This document shows, in pieces, positions 25,439 to 34,630 of a stretch of 64,000 nt of DNA; position 1 is the stretch's first letter, and each line of letters starts with the position of its first letter. The translations under genes and the position numbers were made by a program. The notes below the pieces were generated by a model. The model saw only the letters and a program-made list of their open reading frames with translations, did not search any database and was not told the DNA's origin. Origin of the DNA: JAVEDQ01 sp963783105 (GTDB lineage: Bacteria; Actinomycetota; Actinomycetes; Frankiales; Frankiaceae); assembly GCA_963783105.1 (NCBI GenBank), contig CAWAMI010000009.1:62001-126000 (forward strand). The letters run 5' to 3'.

Positions 25439-28249
25439 GTGGTCCAGTTGAGCTCCACCGGCCCGTCCGACGTCTCGAGCCCGTCCGACGTCTCGAGCGC
25501 CCAGGCCAGTGGCGCGGTCGATCCCGTCGAGGCCCACGCGGGCGTCGTCACGGAGACGGGCCACTCGGCGATGCGGGCCGACATCCGCAAGCTCGGCGCC
25601 ATCCTCGGCGAGACCATCGCGCAGCAGGAGGGTCAGGAGCTGCTGGAACTCGTCGAGAAGGTCCGTCGGCTCGCCCGCAGCGACGACGAGCAGCTGACCC
25701 GGCTGCTCGACGAGCTCGACTTCCCGGACGCGATGCAACTCGCCCGCGCGTTCAGCATGTTCTTCCAGCTCGCCAACGTCGCGGAGCAGTTCCACCGTTC
25801 CCGCGGGCTGGCGGCCCGGCGCCGGGACGTCGCCAGCCCGCTCGGCGAGGTGTTCGAGCGGATCCGCGACGCGGAGGTGCCCGCCGAACAGATCACCGCC
25901 CTGCTCGGGCGCACCGAGCTGCGCACGGTCTTCACCGCCCACCCGACCGAGGCGTCGCGGCAGTCGGTGCTGCGCTCGCTGCGGCGCGTGGCCGACCTGC
26001 TCGGCGCCGAGCTGCCGGAGCCGGTGCGGGACCGGCAGCTGCGCGAGGTCGTCGAGCTGCTGTGGCTGACCGACGAGATCCGGCCCGGCAAGCCGTCGGT
26101 GCAGGACGAGGCCCGCAACATCGTCTACTACCTCGACCAGCTCGCCCGCCGCACCCTGCCCGGGCTGTTCGACGACCTCGCCGACGAGATCCGCAAGGCC
26201 GGGGGTGAACCGCCGCTGGCCTCCGCGCCCGTCCGCTTCGGCTCCTGGGTCGGCGGCGACCGCGACGGCAACCCGAACGTCTCACCCGAGGTCACCGGCG
26301 ACGTCCTGCGGCTGCACGCCGACCGGGCGATCCGCTACCAGATCGACCTCGTCGACCAGCTGATCGAGGAGCTCGCCATCTCCACCCGCGTCGTGCAGGC
26401 GACGCCGGAGCTGACCAAGAGCCTCGATCGCGACCGCGAACGGCTGCCGGAGGTGCACGACCGCTTCATCCGGCTGAACGCGGAGGAGCCGTACCGGCTC
26501 AAGTGCTCCTACATCAAGACGCGGCTGCAGGGGACGCACGACCGTATCGCCTCCGGCGCCCCGCACCGGCCCGGCCACGACTACCTCGGCGCCGAGGAGT
26601 ACCTGGAGGAACTCGAGCTGCTCCGGACGTCGCTGCTCGCCTCCCGCGGCGAGCGCATCGCGGAGGGCGCCCTGCGCCGGACGATCACCGTCGCCCGGGC
26701 CGTCGGGCTGCATCTCGCGACGATGGACATCCGGCAGCACGCGAAGTTCCACCACGCCGCGCTGGCCGCCCTGTACGACCGGATCGGCGAGCTCGACCCG
26801 CCCTACGCCGAGCTCGACTCCGACGCCCGGACCGAGCTCCTGGCCCGGGAGCTCGCGGGCGGGCGGCCGCTGGTCGGTCGCAACGCGCACCTGCCCGAGG
26901 ACGCCGCCGCGGTGCTCGACGTGCTCGACACCGTCGGCGACGCCTTGGACAAGTTCGGCGACGACGCCGTCGACACCTACGTCATCTCGATGGCGCAGGG
27001 CGCGGACGACGTGCTCGCCGTCGCGGTGCTCGCGCGGGAGGCGGGGCTCGTCGACCTCGACGCCGGCGTCGCGAAGCTGAACATCGTGCCGCTGCTCGAG
27101 ACGGTGGACGAGCTCGCGGCGGCCGGACCGATCCTCGACACCCTGCTGAACGACCCGGCGTACCGGTCGCTGGTGCGGGCCCGGGGCGATCTGCAGGAGA
27201 TCATGCTCGGCTACTCCGACTCCAACAAGGACGCCGGAACGGCCGCCAGCCACTGGCAGATCCACCGTGCGCAGCGCTCGCTGCGCGACATCGCCGCGAA
27301 CCACGGGGTGCAGCTGCGGCTGTTCCACGGTCGCGGCGGGTCGGTCGGGCGCGGGGGCGGGCCGTCGGGGGAGGCGGTGTTGGCGTCACCGTTCGGGGTG
27401 CTGGACGGGCAGATGCGGGTGACCGAGCAGGGCGAGGTCATCTCGGACAAGTACTCGCTGCCGGGGCTGGCGCGGGACAACCTGGAGATCCTGCTCGCGT
27501 CCGTCGTCGAGGCGTCGCTGCTGCACCGCGGCTCGCGGGTGCCGGAGTCCGACCTCGAACGCTGGGACGCCGCGATGGACTCGCTCGCCGGGTCCGCGCG
27601 CCAGTGTTACCGGACGCTGGCCGACGACCCGGGGCTGCCCGCGTTCTTCGCGCAGGTCTCGCCCGTCGAGGAGCTGGGCCAGCTCAACATCGGCTCGCGG
27701 CCGTCCCGCCGGCCCGGCTCGGGCGACCCGACGCTGGACGACCTTCGGGCGATCCCGTGGGTGTTCGGCTGGACGCAGACGCGGCTGATCGTGCCCGGGT
27801 GGTTCGGGGTCGGCAGCGGGCTGGAGGCGGTGCGCGACGCGGGGATGGAGGACGAGCTCTCCGCGATGCTGGAGGGGTGGCCGTTCTTCGCCACGTTCAT
27901 CGGCAACGTCGAGATGACGCTGGCCAAGACCGACCTGCGCATCGCGGAGCGCTATGTCACCGAGCTCGTCGACCCCGAGCTGCACCCGGTGTACGAGCGG
28001 ATCGTCGCCGAGCACACGAAGACCGCCGAGCAGGTGCGCCTGCTGGTGGGGGACTCGGGACAGCTGTCCCGCTTCCCGCTGTTGCGGCGGACGCTGGAGG
28101 TGCGCAACTCCTACCTCGGGCCGCTGCACCACCTGCAGATCAACCTGCTGCGGCGGCAGCGGGAGGCCGAGGAGCCGTCGGCCGAGCTGCGCCGCGCGCT
28201 GCTGCTGACGATCAACGGGATCGCGGCGGGGCTGCGGAACACGGGCTGA
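25439..28249 (+). CDS. ppc: Phosphoenolpyruvate carboxylase
   Basis: The protein has 936 residues, the family length, from the GTG at 25439 after GAGGGAG. It adds bicarbonate to PEP to make oxaloacetate and so refills the citric acid cycle. Catalytic landmarks are intact: FTAHPTEASRQS with the essential His (about residue 168), GGDRDGNPNVS, the GYSDSNKDAGTAASHW segment, and FHGRGGSVGRGGGP with the second catalytic His and the Gly loop. The C-terminus LTINGIAAGLRNTG is the characteristic end of the family. The N-terminal ~45 residues (Ser/Val-rich with a repeated SPSDVSS) are extra. It is transcribed alone. Confidence 0.97.
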   Translation: MVQLSSTGPSDVSSPSDVSSAQASGAVDPVEAHAGVVTETGHSAMRADIRKLGAILGETIAQQEGQELLELVEKVRRLARSDDEQLTRLLDELDFPDAMQLARAFSMFFQLANVAEQFHRSRGLAARRRDVASPLGEVFERIRDAEVPAEQITALLGRTELRTVFTAHPTEASRQSVLRSLRRVADLLGAELPEPVRDRQLREVVELLWLTDEIRPGKPSVQDEARNIVYYLDQLARRTLPGLFDDLADEIRKAGGEPPLASAPVRFGSWVGGDRDGNPNVSPEVTGDVLRLHADRAIRYQIDLVDQLIEELAISTRVVQATPELTKSLDRDRERLPEVHDRFIRLNAEEPYRLKCSYIKTRLQGTHDRIASGAPHRPGHDYLGAEEYLEELELLRTSLLASRGERIAEGALRRTITVARAVGLHLATMDIRQHAKFHHAALAALYDRIGELDPPYAELDSDARTELLARELAGGRPLVGRNAHLPEDAAAVLDVLDTVGDALDKFGDDAVDTYVISMAQGADDVLAVAVLAREAGLVDLDAGVAKLNIVPLLETVDELAAAGPILDTLLNDPAYRSLVRARGDLQEIMLGYSDSNKDAGTAASHWQIHRAQRSLRDIAANHGVQLRLFHGRGGSVGRGGGPSGEAVLASPFGVLDGQMRVTEQGEVISDKYSLPGLARDNLEILLASVVEASLLHRGSRVPESDLERWDAAMDSLAGSARQCYRTLADDPGLPAFFAQVSPVEELGQLNIGSRPSRRPGSGDPTLDDLRAIPWVFGWTQTRLIVPGWFGVGSGLEAVRDAGMEDELSAMLEGWPFFATFIGNVEMTLAKTDLRIAERYVTELVDPELHPVYERIVAEHTKTAEQVRLLVGDSGQLSRFPLLRRTLEVRNSYLGPLHHLQINLLRRQREAEEPSAELRRALLLTINGIAAGLRNTG

Positions 28250-28328
28250 GCCGGGCACGAGCGGGCCGTTGCGCTGAGGTACCAGCCGGGCTCGCGGGCG
28301 GCCTCGACGCGCAGCGGCACCGCGGTCC

Positions 28329-28401
28329 TTCCCGATCAACTGCCCCTGGCGGGCCCGCCGTGCAGATGAGCGGGACAGTTGATCGGGAAGCGACGCTCCG
28401 G
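28329..28401. repeat. Palindromic intergenic repeat, copy 1
   Basis: Left arm TTCCCGATCAACTGCCCC pairs with right arm GGGACAGTTGATCGGGAA around a GC-rich loop, followed by GCGACGCTCCGG. A near-identical copy lies about 106 bases downstream, after ppc. It may act as a terminator/processing hairpin or belong to a dispersed REP-like family. Confidence 0.75.
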
Positions 28402-28437
28402 TCGGTCCCTGCTAAGGCCACCCGCCCCACGCCCGCG

Positions 28438-28507
28438 CCGATCAACTGCCCCTGGCCGGCCCGCCGCGCAGGTGGGCGGGACAGTTGATCGGGAAGCGAC
28501 GCTCCGG
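28438..28507. repeat. Palindromic intergenic repeat, copy 2
   Basis: This copy repeats the GATCAACTGCCCCTGG ... GGGACAGTTGATC hairpin and the GGGAAGCGACGCTCCGG tail of copy 1, with a few differences in the loop. The first few bases of the left arm differ. Confidence 0.75.
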
Positions 28508-28598
28508 GGTGCACTGCCGAGCGCGATGTCGGGAATCCGTTACGTGTTTCTCGTCGGCTGATTGCACGCCGGTAACGCGCGGCCGTTGCACTGAGGAT

Positions 28599-28868
28599 GT
28601 GTCTCGAAGGCCCCGTGGAACCTGCCCCGTCTGCCGCAGCGTGCTGTCGTTGTGCTGGTCCGGCGAGGTCCGGGTGCTGCGCAAGCACGGCGCCAGGACC
28701 GGTGCCGGCAGCGGCGCCGGTCCCGTTGGCGAACTGTGCCCCGGCGCGGGTCGACCGGCGGTCGGCGAGGTGTCGAACCTGCCGCGTCCGCTGGCATCGC
28801 CTGCCGGAAGGCCCGTCCCCGGCCCGGCGTCGACGGGCGGACAGGAGCACGTCGTCTCGGTCGCCTGA
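28599..28868 (+). CDS. Small C2HC zinc-finger-like protein (tentative)
   Basis: A GTG at 28599 opens an 89-residue frame. Its start reads RGTCPVCRSVLSLCWSGEVRVLRKHG, followed by ELCPGAGRP. The Cys-x2-Cys ... His ... Cys spacing resembles the small CPVCG...RHG...CPGSG zinc-ribbon proteins often found in actinobacteria. The rest is Pro/Gly-rich. There is no strong ribosome site and the region is otherwise intergenic, so it could be a chance frame. Confidence 0.4.
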   Translation: MSRRPRGTCPVCRSVLSLCWSGEVRVLRKHGARTGAGSGAGPVGELCPGAGRPAVGEVSNLPRPLASPAGRPVPGPASTGGQEHVVSVA

Positions 28869-28999
28869 ACGCCGATAAGCCCGCCGACACTTTCCGCCCC
28901 TCGCCTTTCGGGCGTAATTCGTCCGATTCAGGCCTTCCGGAGTTCGGGATGCTTTCGTTACCGTGGATCGGTCGAACGCGGTCGGCGGGAGGTGGAGCG

Positions 29000-29551
29000 G
29001 TGGATCTCCGACCCGAGGTCATGCGCCCGGAATACCGGTTCGTGCTGTCGTCGAAGCTCGACCAGGCCGCCGAGTCCGGCGATGCCGCCCTCGTCACCGC
29101 CGGCGTCCTGACCACGGGCATCGTGCTGGGACTCCGCTTCCTGCACCAGAGCGTTCTGGTCACGGCGCTGCTGGCGGTCCCGATGATGGCGAGCGGGATC
29201 GTCGGCTATCTCTACTGCCGACGCCGGGTGCAGGCGTTCCGGCGCGACATCGACGACGCGACGATCGTCACCGGCTCGGCGCCCGCGAAGCTGACGCGGC
29301 TCCAGGGCTCCGCCGCGGGCAGCTACACGCTGCACCTCCCCGACCGCAAGGTCGGCGCCTACTCCAAGCGGGCCGGGCTGCGCGGCATCCTCGTCCGGCC
29401 CGACCCGGGCTACTTCTCCGGCGGTTTCGCGTTCGCCCCGCACAGCGGGCAGCTGCTGCGCCTGACCGACCTCCGCTCGAGGCCCATCTTCGACGCGGCG
29501 GCGAGCGAACTCGACGAGACGTACGACTTCGACGACCTGCGAAGCGCCTGA
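29000..29551 (+). CDS. Two-helix membrane protein of unknown function
   Basis: A GTG at 29000 follows GGGAGGTGGAG, giving 183 residues. Two adjacent membrane helices (about 30-72: ALVTAGVLTTGIVLGLRFL and VLVTALLAVPMMASGIVGYLY) precede a cytoplasmic-looking domain (RRRVQAFRRDIDDATIV ... LRGILVRPDPGYFSGGF). No family is recognised. Its last 142 bases overlap antisense with the end of the DMT transporter gene, which suggests mutual interference or a too-long call on one strand. Confidence 0.65.
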   Translation: MDLRPEVMRPEYRFVLSSKLDQAAESGDAALVTAGVLTTGIVLGLRFLHQSVLVTALLAVPMMASGIVGYLYCRRRVQAFRRDIDDATIVTGSAPAKLTRLQGSAAGSYTLHLPDRKVGAYSKRAGLRGILVRPDPGYFSGGFAFAPHSGQLLRLTDLRSRPIFDAAASELDETYDFDDLRSA

Positions 29552-30408
29552 CCCGAATCGGGTGCCGGCTCCGGCGCAGCCGCACGCCGGGAGAGCAGCG
29601 CGGTCGCGAGCAGGACGCAGACGCACCCGCCGAGGGCCAGCGGTCCGAGGCCCGCCTGCGTCCGGTCTCCCAGCCACAGCAGTCCGACCGCCGCCGGGAC
29701 GACGGTTTCCGTCGCGAACAGCACCGACGTCACCGTGTTCACCGGCAGCCGGCGCATCGCCGCGGTCACCAGCACGACCCCGAGAAGGGCGTGCGCCACC
29801 ACGACGACGACCAGGGGCGCCAGGCGCACCGCCGACTGCCCCGGCGCGGAGAGCCCCCGCGCGGCCAGGCTCGCCGTGCCGTAGGAGAGGCCGGAGAGCA
29901 GGGCGAGTCCCAGGGCCGAGCGCCACGTCGCGGCGGTCCAGCACCGGCGGGCGAGCAGCCCGAACACCGGGACCGACAGCAGCATCAGCCCGGTCAGGGG
30001 AGCAGGGATTCGCGACGCCGGGCCGGGCTCCGCGGCCACGGCCAGAGCGATCAGGCCGACGAACACCAGCGGCATCGCCACCGCCTCGCGGCGGTCCGGG
30101 CGTTCGCCGAGCACGACCGACGCGAGCAGGGCCGTCACGAGGATGCTCGCGGCCGCGGCGCCCTGGACGACGAACAGCGGCAGGTCGCGCAGCGCCAGCG
30201 CCCCGCAGAAGAACGCGGCGACATCGAGTCCCAGCCCGCCGAGGACCAGCGGCGAGAGGACCAGGGGCGAGAAGGCGAGCGGCGGGAGGACCTGCGGCGG
30301 GGCGTCGGCGCGACGGGCGGCCATGGCCTGCAGCAGGGACGCGACCCCGTAGGCGAGCACGGCCGTGCCGAGCGCGACGACTGAGGTCAGCAGGAAGTCG
30401 GAGAACAC
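29410..30408 (-). CDS. DMT/EamA-type membrane transporter
   Basis: The protein has 332 residues with about nine to ten hydrophobic helices from residue 5 to 285. The inverted-repeat feel of the drug/metabolite transporter group is present (LPLFVVQGAAAASILVTALLASVVLGERPDRRE and VNTVTSVLFATETVVPAAVGLLWLGDRT). The C-terminal ~45 residues are Ser/Arg-rich and overlap the opposite gene. It lies 20 bases downstream of the ornithine-decarboxylase-like gene on the same strand, so it is likely co-transcribed and may export the product of that enzyme or a related amine. Confidence 0.85.
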   Translation of the reverse strand: MFSDFLLTSVVALGTAVLAYGVASLLQAMAARRADAPPQVLPPLAFSPLVLSPLVLGGLGLDVAAFFCGALALRDLPLFVVQGAAAASILVTALLASVVLGERPDRREAVAMPLVFVGLIALAVAAEPGPASRIPAPLTGLMLLSVPVFGLLARRCWTAATWRSALGLALLSGLSYGTASLAARGLSAPGQSAVRLAPLVVVVVAHALLGVVLVTAAMRRLPVNTVTSVLFATETVVPAAVGLLWLGDRTQAGLGPLALGGCVCVLLATALLSRRAAAPEPAPDSGQALRRSSKSYVSSSSLAAASKMGLERRSVRRSSCPLCGANAKPPEK

Positions 30409-30428
30409 CGGGAGGGGGCGGGCCCGGC

Positions 30429-31655
30429 TCAGGCGACGGTGACGGGCGCCGGCGGCGGGAAGCCGTTGAACGACGACGCGTAGGACAGGGTGTAGGCACC
30501 CGTCCCGGCCAGGTAGAGGACGTCACCGGGCCGGACGTCCTCGGGCAGCCGGACGTCCCGCAGCACCGTGTCGCTGGAATCGCAGGTCGGCCCGGTCACG
30601 GTCATGGCCGCGGTGTGGCCGCCCGCGCGGACCCGGCCGGTCACCCCGTCGACGACGCGCACCGGGTACGGCCAGCGCGCGCCGGTCTGGGCCGCCTCGA
30701 TCAGCCCGTTGTAGGCGCCGACCTCGAGGAACACCCACGGCCGGCCCTGCCGGTCCTCGCGACCGATCACCTCCGCCGCGATCACCCCGGTCTCGGCCAC
30801 CAGAGCTCGTCCGGGCTCGGCGACGACCTCGACCGGCGGGTGCGGCATCGCGTCGAAGGCGCGCAGGATCGCGCAGGCGATCTCGCGGAGATCGGGGACG
30901 GCGCTGCCGTAGCGCGCGGGGAAACCGCCGCCGAGGTCGAGGACCGCCATGGGCCGACCCGCCGCGGCCCGCGCGTCGAACAGCGGCGTCACGGTCTCGA
31001 TGGCCCGGCTCCAGGCCCGGGCGTCGGTGCACTGCGAGCCCACGTGGAACGTGAGGCCGGCGGCCACGAGCCCGCACGACTCGGCGTATTCGAGCAGCCC
31101 GAGCGCCGCGGAGGCGGGCGCGCCGAACTTGCTGGAGAGCGGGAACGCCGAGGTCGAGTCGTCGACCCGGACGCGGACGAGGGCTTCCGTCCCGGGTGCG
31201 GTGGCGGACAGCTTGTCGATCTCGGCGACGCCGTCGACCACGAACCGGCGCACGCCGGCCTCGGCGGTGATCGCGATGTTCGACGCGGGCTTGACCGGGT
31301 TGCTGTAGAAGATGTCGCCCGGCGAGGCCCCCGCCGCCAGGGCGAGGCCGAGCTCCTGGGCAGAGGCGATCTCGAAGCTTCCACCGCCCGCGACGACGGC
31401 GGCGAGAACGTCCGGCAACGGGTTGCACTTCACTGCGTAACGGATCCCGACGCGGCCGGCGAAGGCGTCCCGGAACTGCTCGACCCGGGTGCGCAGCAGT
31501 GCGGTGTCCAGGGCGAAGAACGGGGTCGCCAGGCCTCGGGCGTGTAGCGACGCCGGGTCGAGGCGGGTCGGCCACGGTGCCTGCGGTCGGACTGCCGACC
31601 GCTGGCGAGGCAGCTCCCGAAGGGGGGCTGCCGCCGTCTCCGATCCCAAGGACAT
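30429..31655 (-). CDS. Type III PLP decarboxylase (ornithine/lysine/DAP decarboxylase-like)
   Basis: The protein has 408 residues with the alanine-racemase-fold barrel. The PLP lysine is Lys76 in YAVKCNP; HVGSQC, GGGFPARYG and EPGRALVAE are the usual phosphate-binding and active-site segments. Near the C-terminus, GPTCDSSDT is the ornithine-decarboxylase form of the substrate-carboxyl loop (diaminopimelate decarboxylases have GxxCESxD), and AYTLSYASSFNGF ends the domain. Decarboxylation of ornithine or lysine to putrescine or cadaverine is therefore most likely. It forms a probable operon with the DMT transporter 20 bases downstream. Confidence 0.88.
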   Translation of the reverse strand: MSLGSETAAAPLRELPRQRSAVRPQAPWPTRLDPASLHARGLATPFFALDTALLRTRVEQFRDAFAGRVGIRYAVKCNPLPDVLAAVVAGGGSFEIASAQELGLALAAGASPGDIFYSNPVKPASNIAITAEAGVRRFVVDGVAEIDKLSATAPGTEALVRVRVDDSTSAFPLSSKFGAPASAALGLLEYAESCGLVAAGLTFHVGSQCTDARAWSRAIETVTPLFDARAAAGRPMAVLDLGGGFPARYGSAVPDLREIACAILRAFDAMPHPPVEVVAEPGRALVAETGVIAAEVIGREDRQGRPWVFLEVGAYNGLIEAAQTGARWPYPVRVVDGVTGRVRAGGHTAAMTVTGPTCDSSDTVLRDVRLPEDVRPGDVLYLAGTGAYTLSYASSFNGFPPPAPVTVA

Positions 31656-31813
31656 CCGCTCTCCCTCCTCGTGGCACGCCAGTGGTGACGCTGTGCAACG
31701 TCTTGTGGACCTGTCGTCCGCGGTTGGGGAGAAGTTGAGCAGTCGCGAGTATCAACCGGCGTTCATCCATTCGGCTCAATCGGCGATGGGATGGCGTGAC
31801 GACTCCGGAGAGC

Positions 31814-34630
31814 ATGACGTCGGCTCCTCGCCGACCGGTGCCTCTGCTCCCAGCGCTGCGCCGGCCGACACCCGTGGTGTCGGCCATCGTCGTCGCCGTC
31901 TGCTGCTGGTTCGCGGCGTTGCTGCTCTCGCCGGGCTCGCCGAAGACCGCGGCGGCGGTGAGCAACTGGGGTCTCATCGTCGCCGCCCTCACCGGCGCCT
32001 CCGCGGCGTTCTGGCGCGCGCACCGCACGCGGGAGCAGCGGACGGCCTGGATCCTGCTGGGCGCAGGTGCCCTTTCGTGGGGGTCCGGGCAGACGACGTG
32101 GACCATCTACGAACTGCTCGGCCGCGAGGTGCCGATGCCGTCCTACGCGGACGTCGGCTACCTGGGCGCGGTCCCCCTGCTCGCCGCCGGGCTCCTGTCG
32201 CTGCCGGGCACCCCGGTGCGCTGGCCCTTCCGGATCCGGCTGCTGCTGGACGGCGGACTCGTCGCGATCGCGCTGCTGAACATCAGCTGGATCTTCGTGC
32301 TCGGGCCCCTCGTCGTGGGGGAGTCGGAGGGCTGGCTCTCCCAGGTGCTCTCGGTGGCCTACCCGGTGGGCGACGTCGTCTGCGGAAGTCTTGCCGTCGT
32401 CAGCCTCGCCCGGGCTCGGCACCAGGCGGAGCTACCGCTGCGCACCCTGCTGCTGCTCGCGCTCGGGCTGCTCAGCTTCAGCATCGGCGACACCGGGTTC
32501 GCGCTGCAGACGCTGCAGGAGACCTACGAGTCGGGCAACCTCATCGACCTCGGTTGGTGCGCCGGCTGGGCCCTGCTGGCGCTCGCCGCCCTGCAACGAC
32601 CCGGTGGCCACCGCCGGCCTTCCGCCGACGAGCTGCGTCGGCGGGCGTGGATGAGCACGTTCGCGCCCTTCGCGCCGGTCGTCCTGATGGCGACGGTCCT
32701 CTTCTACTGGCGGATGACGCACGGTTCGTTCGGTCGCGTCGTCTTCGGCGGGCTGCTGGTGATGCTGGTCCTCGTCGTCATCCGACACATGATCACGCAG
32801 CGGGAGAACGACCAGCTCACGAGCTCGCTCGAGGCCCGCGTCCAGGAGCGCACCGAGGCCCTCTCCGGCTGGGAGCAGTGGTGGAAGGCCCTCGTGCAGA
32901 ACTCCACCGACGTCGTCACGGTGGTCAACGCCGACGGCGCGGTCCGCTACCAGACCCCGTCCGTCTCCCACGTGTTCGGCTACGAACCGGACGAGCTGCT
33001 CGGCCGGGAGTTCGCGGAGCTGTTCGTTGACGCGGACGTCAGCCGCTTCCGGGACTGCCTCGCCGCTGGCCGGCTCACGCCCGGCGAGCCGGTGCGGTTC
33101 TCCGGCACGGTCCGGCACGCCGGCGGCGAAAGCTGCACCACGGAGTCGACCGTCATGTCGCTGCTCGACGACCCCGCGGTGCAGGGCCTGGTCATCAACA
33201 CCCGCGACGTCAGCGAGCGGGCCCAGCTCGAGTCCGAGCTGAACCACCGTGCCTTCCACGACGAGCTGTCCGGGCTGGCCAACCGCGCCCTGTTCCGGAA
33301 CCGCCTCGCCCACGCCCTCGACCAGCGCGCCCGGCTCGGGCGTGCCCTCGGCGTCCTGTTCGTCGACCTCGACCGCTTCAAGGAGGTCAACGACACCCTC
33401 GGCCACGCCTACGGCGACGAGCTGCTCGGTGCGATAGCGCGGCGGCTGACCGAGGTCGTGCGGCCGGGCGACACGGTGGCCCGCCTCGGCGGCGACGAGT
33501 TCGCCGTGCTGCTCGAGCACCTGGGTAACGCGGCCGAGGCGCAGGCGGTGGCCACGCGACTCGTCGAGGCGATCGCCGAGCCCGTCCGCATCCGCGGGGT
33601 GGACGTGCAGGTGCGGTCCTCGATCGGCATCGCCCTCGCCGACTCCTCCGACGTCGAGCTCGACCGCCTCGGCGGACCCGAGGCCGCCGACGTCATGCTG
33701 CGCAACGGCGACATCGCGATGTACCGGGCCAAGAGCTCCGGCGGCGGCTCGTTCGAGCTCTACCGACCCGAGCTGCACGCCGCGATCATGCGCCGGGTGG
33801 AGGTCGAGAAGGAGCTGCGCAACGCGCTGCGCAACGACGAGCTGAGCCTGCTCTACCAGCCCACCGCCGACGTGCGGGACGGCAGCTTCAGCGGCGTCGA
33901 GGCGCTCGTGCGCTGGCACTCGGCCGCTCTCGGCGACGTCTACCCGAACGAGTTCATCCCGGTCGCCGAGGAGACGGGGCTGATCGTCGACCTCGGCGCC
34001 TGGGTGCTCCACCACGCCTGCGTCCAGGCCGCGGCCTGGCTGCGCGACGGTGTGCGGGACGACCTGACGATGGCCGTCAACGTGTCCGGTCTCCAGCTCG
34101 CGGACCCGGCGATGGTCGAGACGGTGCGCAGCGCGCTCACGCTGTCCGGGCTGCCGGCGCGGCACCTGCTGCTCGAGATGACCGAGTCGGTCCTGCTCGA
34201 GCGCACCGAGCAGATGCTGGACCGGCTGCACGAGCTGAAGGCGCTCGGCGTCCGGCTCGCGATCGACGACTTCGGCACCGGCTACTCGTCGCTGTCCTAC
34301 CTCTCGCGCTTCCCCGTCGACGTGCTCAAGGTGGACCGGTCGTTCATCGCCCGCATCCAGCAGGAGTCGTCGAACGAGCGGGAGCTCACCCGCACCATCG
34401 TCCAGCTCGGCGGCAGCCTCGAGATGCTCACCGTCGCCGAGGGCGTGGAGACCTCCGAGCAGCTGGACACCCTGCGCACGCTCGGCTGCGACCTGGCGCA
34501 GGGCTACCTGTTCTCCGTCCCGCGCCCGGCGCAGGAGATCGAGGGGATGCTGGCCCGGACCGCGCCGTCCGCTGCTCAGGAGGCCAGCGCCGCGTCCCTC
34601 GCCCGTGCCGCGTCCCGGCGGTTGTCGTAG
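31814..34630 (+). CDS. Membrane-bound PAS-GGDEF-EAL c-di-GMP signalling protein
   Basis: The ATG at 31814 follows GGAGAG; a GTG at 31796 is an upstream alternative. The 938-residue product has about nine membrane helices in its first 320 residues, a short coiled linker and a PAS domain (about 355-460). A GGDEF domain (475-650) and an EAL domain (660-915) follow. GGDEF is canonical (RLGGDEFAVL) with an RPGD inhibitory site, and EAL is canonical (GVEALVRW, VNVSG, EMTES, DDFGTGYSS). It is potentially bifunctional, with the membrane module as likely sensor. Its end overlaps the convergent desaturase gene by 55 bases. Confidence 0.94.
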   Translation: MTSAPRRPVPLLPALRRPTPVVSAIVVAVCCWFAALLLSPGSPKTAAAVSNWGLIVAALTGASAAFWRAHRTREQRTAWILLGAGALSWGSGQTTWTIYELLGREVPMPSYADVGYLGAVPLLAAGLLSLPGTPVRWPFRIRLLLDGGLVAIALLNISWIFVLGPLVVGESEGWLSQVLSVAYPVGDVVCGSLAVVSLARARHQAELPLRTLLLLALGLLSFSIGDTGFALQTLQETYESGNLIDLGWCAGWALLALAALQRPGGHRRPSADELRRRAWMSTFAPFAPVVLMATVLFYWRMTHGSFGRVVFGGLLVMLVLVVIRHMITQRENDQLTSSLEARVQERTEALSGWEQWWKALVQNSTDVVTVVNADGAVRYQTPSVSHVFGYEPDELLGREFAELFVDADVSRFRDCLAAGRLTPGEPVRFSGTVRHAGGESCTTESTVMSLLDDPAVQGLVINTRDVSERAQLESELNHRAFHDELSGLANRALFRNRLAHALDQRARLGRALGVLFVDLDRFKEVNDTLGHAYGDELLGAIARRLTEVVRPGDTVARLGGDEFAVLLEHLGNAAEAQAVATRLVEAIAEPVRIRGVDVQVRSSIGIALADSSDVELDRLGGPEAADVMLRNGDIAMYRAKSSGGGSFELYRPELHAAIMRRVEVEKELRNALRNDELSLLYQPTADVRDGSFSGVEALVRWHSAALGDVYPNEFIPVAEETGLIVDLGAWVLHHACVQAAAWLRDGVRDDLTMAVNVSGLQLADPAMVETVRSALTLSGLPARHLLLEMTESVLLERTEQMLDRLHELKALGVRLAIDDFGTGYSSLSYLSRFPVDVLKVDRSFIARIQQESSNERELTRTIVQLGGSLEMLTVAEGVETSEQLDTLRTLGCDLAQGYLFSVPRPAQEIEGMLARTAPSAAQEASAASLARAASRRLS

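Noticed and set aside
28329..28507. CRISPR array
   Set aside because: Only two copies, each an extended palindrome longer than CRISPR repeats, no third unit and no cas genes; better described as REP-like repeats.
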